64,000 bases of DNA from the NCBI RefSeq assembly GCF_002954775.1, contig NZ_PJME01000049.1, positions 1-64,000 on the forward strand, in the 5' to 3' direction. Positions 58,954 through 64,000 of this stretch are shown here, in pieces; the first letter of the stretch is position 1, and each line of letters starts with the position of its first letter. This DNA is from Streptomyces geranii (GTDB lineage: Bacteria; Actinomycetota; Actinomycetes; Streptomycetales; Streptomycetaceae). The translations under genes were made by a program, and so were the position numbers. Under the pieces are notes generated by a model. The model was not told the origin of the DNA. It made no database searches and was given only the letters and a program-made list of their open reading frames with translations.

Positions 58954-60254
58954 TTAAAGCCTCCGGAAGGCGCGTTCCAAGGTTCGCCCGAGCCCGGTGC
59001 GTCGAAGTCGTAGGGCGCACCGGGGTTCGTGTCTGTGGCGGGACCGCTGTTGTACGTGTCGTTCGCGTTGTACGTGCCATAGGCGGCATTCGACTCACCG
59101 GTGTTGTACACATCACCCGTTCCGTACGGGGCGGTGCCCGGATTGCCATAGGCCGGGATGTTGTATCCGGTGTCGTTCATCGGGTCGTACGCCGACACGG
59201 GGGCCTCGCCGACCGGCGGCGGGGACGGGATCGGCCAGCTGCCCGACGTGCTGCCGTCCACGCGCGGCATCGCCTCGGTGGCCTGGATGTCCATCCGCGC
59301 GGTCTGGTCCATGTACGAGTCCTGCGCGCGCGGGGGCGTCACCGCGCGGTAGGCCGCCGCGAAGCCGTCGTTGGCGGGCTCGGGCGACATGGTGCGGCTG
59401 GCCGGGGCGTCGTAGAACCCCGATGTGCTGGGCGCGTTGCGCTGCGGGGGCACCTCGGCGTCGCCACGGCCGCGCGGGGCCCTGCCCTCGGACGGGTTCC
59501 CGTAGCCCGGCAGGCCGGCCTCCCCGAGGCGTGCCCGGCTCGCGTCCAGGTCCTCGCGGCCGTACTGCTCCTGGGAGCCCAGGAGCGCCATGATCTGGGC
59601 GGCCACCTTGCGCTTGAACGGGCGGGGCGCCGAGCGCAGGGCCAGGGCCGCCATGACCGCGACCAGGGACAGGCCGTACAGGATCGTGAAGATCGGCTTC
59701 GCCTCGCGTCCCGCGTACAGGCCGTGGACCAGCGCGAAGCACCAGGCCGGGTAGGCCAGCATGTGCATCGCGCGCCAGCGGGCCGCGACCGGGGCCGGGG
59801 AGGCGAACCGGCTGCGCAGCGCTCCGGTGACGGCTGTGAAGATCATGAGCAGGCCGGCCAGGGACCCGAAGCCGATGAGACTCCCGGTGCCGGTGACGCC
59901 GAGGCTGAACGGGATCAGTGCGGCGATCAGCGGAGCGTGGTCGAGCGCGATCTTGACCGAGATGTGCAGCAGCAGGAAGGCGACCGAGGCGACGGCGGTC
60001 GTCCGGTGCACGGCCTGCGCGATCAACCGCTGACGGGTGTTCAGGAACACCCGGTCGGTGGCGACCAGACCCCAGATCACCGCGGAGGTGAGGGCGACCA
60101 GTGACAGCACACCGGCGCCGAAGTTCAGGAAGTCCTGAAGCTCGTCACCTCCGACGACCACGATCACGGGTATGAGCAGCAGCACGGCAGCCGTCGCCAT
60201 CCCGTAGGCCGAACGGCCCGTCCTGGGAAGCGAACTGTTACTACGAGGGTTCAT
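58950..60254 (-). CDS. Haem-binding membrane protein, ferric reductase-like
   Basis: A 434-residue protein. Six or so membrane helices in residues 15-215 contain four histidines placed as haem ligands on two helices (AVHRTTAV and FLLLHISVK; MHMLAYPAW and ALVHGLYAG), as in ferric reductase/YedZ-type cytochrome b domains. The C-terminal half is a disordered, Pro/Gly/Tyr-rich tail (YNTGESNAAYGTYNANDTYN). It probably takes electrons from the coupled NuoF-ferredoxin protein and reduces an extracytoplasmic acceptor such as ferric iron or a quinone; this is inference. Confidence 0.8.
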   Translation of the reverse strand: MNPRSNSSLPRTGRSAYGMATAAVLLLIPVIVVVGGDELQDFLNFGAGVLSLVALTSAVIWGLVATDRVFLNTRQRLIAQAVHRTTAVASVAFLLLHISVKIALDHAPLIAALIPFSLGVTGTGSLIGFGSLAGLLMIFTAVTGALRSRFASPAPVAARWRAMHMLAYPAWCFALVHGLYAGREAKPIFTILYGLSLVAVMAALALRSAPRPFKRKVAAQIMALLGSQEQYGREDLDASRARLGEAGLPGYGNPSEGRAPRGRGDAEVPPQRNAPSTSGFYDAPASRTMSPEPANDGFAAAYRAVTPPRAQDSYMDQTARMDIQATEAMPRVDGSTSGSWPIPSPPPVGEAPVSAYDPMNDTGYNIPAYGNPGTAPYGTGDVYNTGESNAAYGTYNANDTYNSGPATDTNPGAPYDFDAPGSGEPWNAPSGGFK

Positions 60255-60390
60255 GGGGGCAACTCCGAGCGGTTCGGGAAGGCGGTCCCGCGTCGAACTC
60301 TAAGTCGAGACATACCGAGGAGTACGAGGTTTGAGTTATTGCGCTGTTACCAAAGGGCTGTGAGGCCGTTGTGATGTCCCATAGGGGTTG

Positions 60391-60420
60391 TTACGCGAAG
60401 TAATTATTGAACCTGGTTCA
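60391..60420. promoter_or_regulatory. Two palindromes upstream of leuS and the haem protein
   Basis: TTAC-GCGAA-GTAA (60391-60403) and TGAACC-T-GGTTCA (60408-60420), both perfect, in the most A/T-rich part of the 283-bp divergent gap. They are likely operators, more probably for the reverse-strand haem protein gene (about 150 bp away). Confidence 0.5.
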
Positions 60421-60525
60421 GCTTTTGCTGTGTGGCGATTCACGTGCCGGTCGGGTCGTGAAGGAGTTGTGTGGGGGTCATGTGGGGGCTCCCGGGGCTC
60501 TCCCGGGACTCTTCCTCGGGTGCGG

Positions 60526-60531
60526 TATCCT
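60526..60531 (+). promoter_or_regulatory. -10 box of the leuS leader transcript
   Basis: TATCCT, exactly six bases before the ATG of the leader peptide, so the mRNA should begin at that ATG. Confidence 0.6.
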
Positions 60532-60537
60532 GACGCC

Positions 60538-60576
60538 ATGCGTGCCGTACGCCTTCTGCTTAGTGAGCCGCGCTGA
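60538..60576 (+). CDS. leuS leader peptide
   Basis: A 12-codon open frame, MRAVRLLLSEPR. Codons 6-8 are three consecutive Leu (CTT CTG CTT), two of them the CTT codon that is rare in this GC-rich genome. It starts at the presumed transcript 5' end and stops (TGA 60574-60576) before a terminator hairpin and leuS, the layout of a ribosome-mediated attenuator. Low charged tRNA-Leu would stall the ribosome at codons 6-8. Not provable by homology because it is short. Confidence 0.75.
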   Translation: MRAVRLLLSEPR

Positions 60577-60646
60577 TCAGTCCCGACCACTGACGAATCG
60601 TGGGTCGGCATCGGCGCGGCGTCCCCTCCTGTGCGAGGGGATTTTT
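60567..60646 (+). promoter_or_regulatory. leuS attenuator structure
   Basis: Long-range stem 60567-60577 with 60610-60620 (11 bp, one G-T pair) enclosing a 6-bp hairpin (60583-60588 with 60603-60608). The terminator follows: stem 60622-60628 with 60635-60641, six-base loop, then five T (60642-60646). The 5' arm of the long stem overlaps the last leader codons, so its availability depends on ribosome position. Confidence 0.7.
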
Positions 60647-60692
60647 CATTTCCAAGCCGCTGGCAGAGACGATCGATGGAGCTTTGAGGATC

Positions 60693-63575
60693 ATGAGCGA
60701 GACGAACCCCGCTGCCGCCGCCGAGGCTGCAGCGCCGCACCGCTACACGGCCGCGATGGCGGCCGACATCGAGGCACGCTGGCAGGACTTCTGGGACGCC
60801 GAGGGCACCTACGCCGCCCCCAACCCGAGCGGCGACCTGGCGGACGACCCGGAACTGGCCGCCAAGCCCAAGAAGTTCATCATGGACATGTTCCCGTACC
60901 CCTCGGGTGCGGGTCTGCACGTCGGCCACCCGCTGGGCTACATCGCCACCGACGTCTCCGCCCGCTACCAGCGGATGACCGGCCACAACGTCCTGCACAC
61001 CCTGGGCTTCGACGCCTTCGGCCTGCCCGCCGAGCAGTACGCCGTGCAGACCGGCACGCACCCGCGTGTCTCCACCGAGGCCAACATCGAGAACATGAAG
61101 GTCCAGCTGCGCCGGCTGGGCCTGGGCCACGACAGACGCCGGTCGTTCGCCACGATCGACCCGGAGTACTACAAGTGGACCCAGTGGATCTTCCTGCGGA
61201 TCTTCAACTCCTGGTACGACGAGGAGGCGGACAAGGCCCGCCCGATCGACGCCCTGATCGCCCAGTTCGAGAGCGGCGAGCGCGCCGTACCCGGTGACCA
61301 CGCGCGCGCGTGGAACCAGCTGACCGCCATCGAGCGCGCCGACGTCCTGGGCGGGTACCGCCTGGCGTACGCCTCCGAGGCGCCCGTCAACTGGTGTCCG
61401 GGACTGGGCACCGTACTGGCGAACGAGGAGGTCACCGCGGACGGCCGTTCCGAGCGCGGCAACTTCCCCGTCTTCAAGGCCAAGCTGCGCCAGTGGAACA
61501 TGCGCATCACCGCCTACGCGGACCGCCTGCTGACCGACCTGGACGCGCTGGACTGGCCCGAGGCCATCAAGCTGCAGCAGCGCAACTGGATCGGCCGCTC
61601 CGAGGGCGCCCGCGTCGACTTCCCGGTGGACGGCGAGGCCATCACGGTCTTCACCACCCGCCCCGACACCCTGTTCGGCGCCAGCTACATGGTCCTGGCG
61701 CCCGAGCACCCCCTGGTCGAGAAGCTGACCCCGGCCGCCTGGCCCGAGGGCACCCACGACGCCTGGACGGGCGGTCACGCCACCCCCGCGGAGGCCGTCT
61801 CCGCGTACCGCGCGCAGGCAGCCTCGAAGTCCGACGTCGAGCGGCAGGCCGAGGCCAAGGACAAGACCGGCGTCTTCATCGGCTCGTACGCGACCAACCC
61901 GGTCAACGGCGACCGGATCCCCGTCTTCGTCGCCGACTACGTCCTGATGGGCTACGGCACCGGCGCGATCATGGCCGTCCCCTGCGGCGACCAGCGCGAC
62001 TTCGAGTTCGCGCGCGCCTTCGAACTGCCGATCCACTGCATCGTCGAACCGACCGACGGACGCGGCACCGACACCTCGACGTGGGACGGCGCCTTCGGGG
62101 CCCACGACGCGAAGATCATCAACTCCGCCAACGACGACATCTCCCTGGACGGCCTGCCCGTCGCCGAGGCCAAGGCGCGCATCACCGAGTGGCTGGAGCG
62201 CAAGGGCATCGGCCACGGCACGGTCAACTTCCGGCTGCGCGACTGGCTGTTCAGCCGCCAGCGCTACTGGGGCGAGCCCTTCCCCATCGTCTACGACGAG
62301 GACGGGGTCGCCCACTCGCTGCCCGAGTCGATGCTGCCCCTGGAACTGCCCGAGGTCGAGGACTACTCGCCCCGCACCTTCGACCCGGACGACGCGGACA
62401 CCGAGCCCGAGACGCCCCTGTCGCGCAACGCGGACTGGGTGAACGTCACCCTGGACCTGGGCGACGGCCGGGGCCCCCAGAAGTACCGCCGCGAGACCAA
62501 CACCATGCCCAACTGGGCCGGTTCCTGCTGGTACGAGCTGCGCTACCTGGACCCGCACAACAGCGAGCAACTGGTCGACCCGGCCATCGAGCAGTACTGG
62601 ATGGGCCCGCGCGCGGGACAACCGCACGGCGGCGTCGACCTGTACGTCGGCGGCGCCGAACACGCCGTGCTGCACCTGCTGTACGCCCGCTTCTGGTCCA
62701 AGGTCCTGTTCGACCTGGGACACGTCTCGTCGGTCGAGCCCTTCCACAAGCTGTACAACCAGGGCATGATCCAGGCCTTCGTGTACCGCGACAGCCGTGG
62801 CATCGCCGTACCGGCCGCCGAGGTCGAGGAGCGCGACGGCGCCTGGTACTTCGAGGGCGAGAAGGTCTCCCGGCTGCTGGGCAAGATGGGCAAGTCCCTG
62901 AAGAACGCGGTCACTCCGGACGAGATCTGCGCCGAGTACGGGGCGGACACGCTGCGCCTGTACGAGATGGCCATGGGCCCCCTGGACGTGTCGCGGCCGT
63001 GGGACACACGCGCGGTGGTGGGCCAGTACCGGCTGCTGCAGCGGCTGTGGCGCAACGTCGTCGACGAGGACAGCGGCGAGGTCACCGTCGTCGACACCGA
63101 GGCCGACGAGGCGACCCTGCGCGCCCTGCACAAGGCGATCGACGGCGTCCGCCAGGACCTGGAGGGCCTGCGCTTCAACACGGCCATCGCCAAGGTCACC
63201 GAGCTGAACAACCACCTGACCAAGGTGGGCGGCCCGGTCGCGCGCACGGTCGCCGAGGACCTGGTGCTGCTGGTCGCGCCGCTGGCCCCGCACATCGCCG
63301 AGGAGCTGTGGCGCAGGCTGGGCCACACCGAGTCGGTCGTCCACCAGGACTTCCCCGTGGCCGACCCCGCGTACGTCGTGGACGAGAGCGTGACCTGCGT
63401 CGTGCAGATCAAGGGCAAGGTCAAGGCGCGGCTGGAGGTCTCGCCGTCGATCTCCGACGACGAGCTGGAGAAGGTCGCGCTGGGCGACGACAAGGTCGTG
63501 GAGGCGCTGGCCGGCGCGGGCATCCGCAAGGTGATCGTGCGGGCACCGAAGCTGGTCAACATCGTGACGGCGTAG
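60693..63575 (+). CDS. leuS: Leucyl-tRNA synthetase
   Basis: A 960-residue class Ia synthetase. HIGH motif HVGH at 76-79 (PYPSGAGLHVGHPLGY), CP1 editing domain (about 290-480, with TTRPDTLFGASYMV and CGDQRDFEFA), KMSKS as KMGKS (731-735), then anticodon-binding and C-terminal domains (QIKGKVKARLEV). The KMGKS variant has Gly in place of Ser. ATG 60693 has GAGGATC-type purines and GGAGC upstream; the frame is open to GTG 60600 but would begin inside the attenuator. Expression is likely controlled by leucine attenuation. Confidence 0.97.
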   Translation: MSETNPAAAAEAAAPHRYTAAMAADIEARWQDFWDAEGTYAAPNPSGDLADDPELAAKPKKFIMDMFPYPSGAGLHVGHPLGYIATDVSARYQRMTGHNVLHTLGFDAFGLPAEQYAVQTGTHPRVSTEANIENMKVQLRRLGLGHDRRRSFATIDPEYYKWTQWIFLRIFNSWYDEEADKARPIDALIAQFESGERAVPGDHARAWNQLTAIERADVLGGYRLAYASEAPVNWCPGLGTVLANEEVTADGRSERGNFPVFKAKLRQWNMRITAYADRLLTDLDALDWPEAIKLQQRNWIGRSEGARVDFPVDGEAITVFTTRPDTLFGASYMVLAPEHPLVEKLTPAAWPEGTHDAWTGGHATPAEAVSAYRAQAASKSDVERQAEAKDKTGVFIGSYATNPVNGDRIPVFVADYVLMGYGTGAIMAVPCGDQRDFEFARAFELPIHCIVEPTDGRGTDTSTWDGAFGAHDAKIINSANDDISLDGLPVAEAKARITEWLERKGIGHGTVNFRLRDWLFSRQRYWGEPFPIVYDEDGVAHSLPESMLPLELPEVEDYSPRTFDPDDADTEPETPLSRNADWVNVTLDLGDGRGPQKYRRETNTMPNWAGSCWYELRYLDPHNSEQLVDPAIEQYWMGPRAGQPHGGVDLYVGGAEHAVLHLLYARFWSKVLFDLGHVSSVEPFHKLYNQGMIQAFVYRDSRGIAVPAAEVEERDGAWYFEGEKVSRLLGKMGKSLKNAVTPDEICAEYGADTLRLYEMAMGPLDVSRPWDTRAVVGQYRLLQRLWRNVVDEDSGEVTVVDTEADEATLRALHKAIDGVRQDLEGLRFNTAIAKVTELNNHLTKVGGPVARTVAEDLVLLVAPLAPHIAEELWRRLGHTESVVHQDFPVADPAYVVDESVTCVVQIKGKVKARLEVSPSISDDELEKVALGDDKVVEALAGAGIRKVIVRAPKLVNIVTA

Positions 63576-63665
63576 GCACGCAGGCTGACGCCGGAGTAGG
63601 CGCGGGGGTAGGCGCACGGACGGCTGCGGGCGGTTCGCCGGGCTGCTCGGGGTAGTCCCCTACGG

Positions 63666-63700
63666 GCAGGTTCGGGGTTCTTTTGGAACTCCGGGCCTGC
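63666..63700 (+). terminator. leuS terminator
   Basis: CGGGGTTC (63673-63680) pairs with GAACTCCG (63686-63693, one G-T pair), extended by GCAGG/CCTGC, and followed by TCTTTGCGTTT. It is 91 bases after leuS. Confidence 0.65.
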
Positions 63701-63761
63701 TCTTTGCGTTTACCTTTGAAGAGCGGCTCGGACGGCCGCGACCGGTAGGAGGAGGAGCGTC

Positions 63762-64000
63762 GTGGAAGCCGCTGTCGCAGTTGTCGCCCTGCTCTTCCTG
63801 CTGTTCGTGGTGCTGGGGGTGTACGCGACCGTGAAGGTGGTCGGCGCGGCCAAGAGAGGCGTGGACCGCACGATCACCCAGGCCCGGCGCACGGTCGAGG
63901 ACACCACGCTGCGCGCCAAGAGCTTCGCCCAGCTCGGGCCGGCGGGCGAGGTGGCCCAGCTCAGGCTCAAGCTGCGTACGTCGATGCGGTCGACGCAGGA
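63762..64000 (+). CDS. Small membrane protein, incomplete at window end
   Basis: The first 79 codons of an open frame from GTG 63762, preceded by AGGAGGAGGAG. An N-terminal membrane helix (AVVALLFLLFVVLGVYATV) is followed by a basic, coiled-coil-like segment (AAKRGVDRTITQARRTVEDT; LRAKSFAQLG). The helix-plus-amphipathic layout resembles DUF948-type or apolipoprotein-like proteins, but I cannot name it. The end is outside the window. Confidence 0.7.
   Translation, partial: MEAAVAVVALLFLLFVVLGVYATVKVVGAAKRGVDRTITQARRTVEDTTLRAKSFAQLGPAGEVAQLRLKLRTSMRSTQ

Noticed and set aside
60388..60576. A 62-codon forward frame ending with the leader peptide
   Set aside because: Only the last 12 codons follow the -10 box; the upstream part covers the operator palindromes and promoter, so it is not transcribed in this reading.
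60336..63617. A 1093-residue reverse frame opposite leuS
   Set aside because: Shadow frame of a strong synthetase gene; Gly/Val/Leu/Arg-rich without motifs.
1..64000. CRISPR array, prophage, insertion sequence or biosynthetic gene cluster
   Set aside because: No regularly spaced repeat-spacer units, no transposase, integrase or phage structural motifs, and no synthase or NRPS/PKS signatures were seen.

Overview
The window is a GC-rich (about 70 percent or more) actinobacterial chromosome segment that I attribute to Streptomyces or a very close relative. Reasons: strong third-position GC bias, many GTG, TTG and probable CTG starts, mirror open frames on almost every antisense strand, paired clpP1/clpP2, the mreBCD-pbp2-rodA spore-wall and elongation cluster, a very long RNase E with disordered arms, the nadD-LCP-rsfS-phosphatase order, and several genes with a -10 box only 6-9 nt before the start codon, as in leaderless actinomycete mRNAs. 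No plasmid, phage, insertion sequence, CRISPR array or biosynthetic cluster is visible. This is core chromosome with small accessory inserts.

Layout. 1-5.9 kb: a Nei/Fpg DNA glycosylase, an Eis-type acetyltransferase, a membrane SpoIIE-type phosphatase, a CPA2 cation/proton antiporter whose tail is encoded by an intergenic repeat, an HD hydrolase and a tiny membrane protein. 5.9-11.2 kb: divergent tRNA-Gly(TCC) and tRNA-Pro(TGG), then the protein-quality block tig, clpP1, clpP2, clpX, with a ClgR-like box before clpP1. 11.2-17.5 kb: a low-complexity membrane protein, valS, folC, a DUF4233 protein and ndk. 17.5-24.3 kb: mreB, mreC, mreD, PBP2 and rodA for lateral or spore-wall peptidoglycan synthesis. 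24.4-27.9 kb: a CYTH-CHAD protein and the TIGR03960 radical SAM protein. 27.9-32.3 kb: an accessory stretch (Imm21-like protein, methyltransferase, beta-lactamase-fold hydrolase, repeat-built membrane protein) between TIGR03960 and its usual partner TIGR03936. 32.3-39.7 kb: TIGR03936, RNase E/G, rplU, rpmA, obg.

40-45.5 kb: a Tat-exported PhoD-like phosphatase, then a cytidylyltransferase-dehydrogenase fusion and a CDP-alditol phosphotransferase-like membrane protein, together suggesting polyol-phosphate cell-wall polymer synthesis. 45.5-48.8 kb: proB and proA flanking a small conserved gene. 49-52 kb: two paralogous single-pass membrane proteins and an M48 protease. 52-56.2 kb: two mini membrane proteins, nadD, an LCP/LytR_C-like protein, rsfS and a histidine phosphatase. 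56.3-57.2 kb: two identical tRNA-Ala(GGC) genes bracketing two mini zinc-ribbon genes. 57.3-60.3 kb: a NuoF-ferredoxin fusion coupled to a haem-binding membrane protein. 60.5-63.6 kb: leuS behind an apparent leucine attenuator, followed by the start of a small membrane protein.

The most interesting items are: the leuS leader-peptide attenuator (Leu-Leu-Leu with rare CTT codons, then a terminator hairpin with a T run); the membrane protein built from eight VLTP-type repeats; the paralogous SVVFDE-motif membrane proteins with matching leaderless promoters; possible AUC and CUG initiation codons; the repeat-encoded antiporter tail; and several short tandem-repeat arrays, two of them straddling stop codons. 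All calls come from reading the sequence alone. Family names rest on remembered motifs, not searches.
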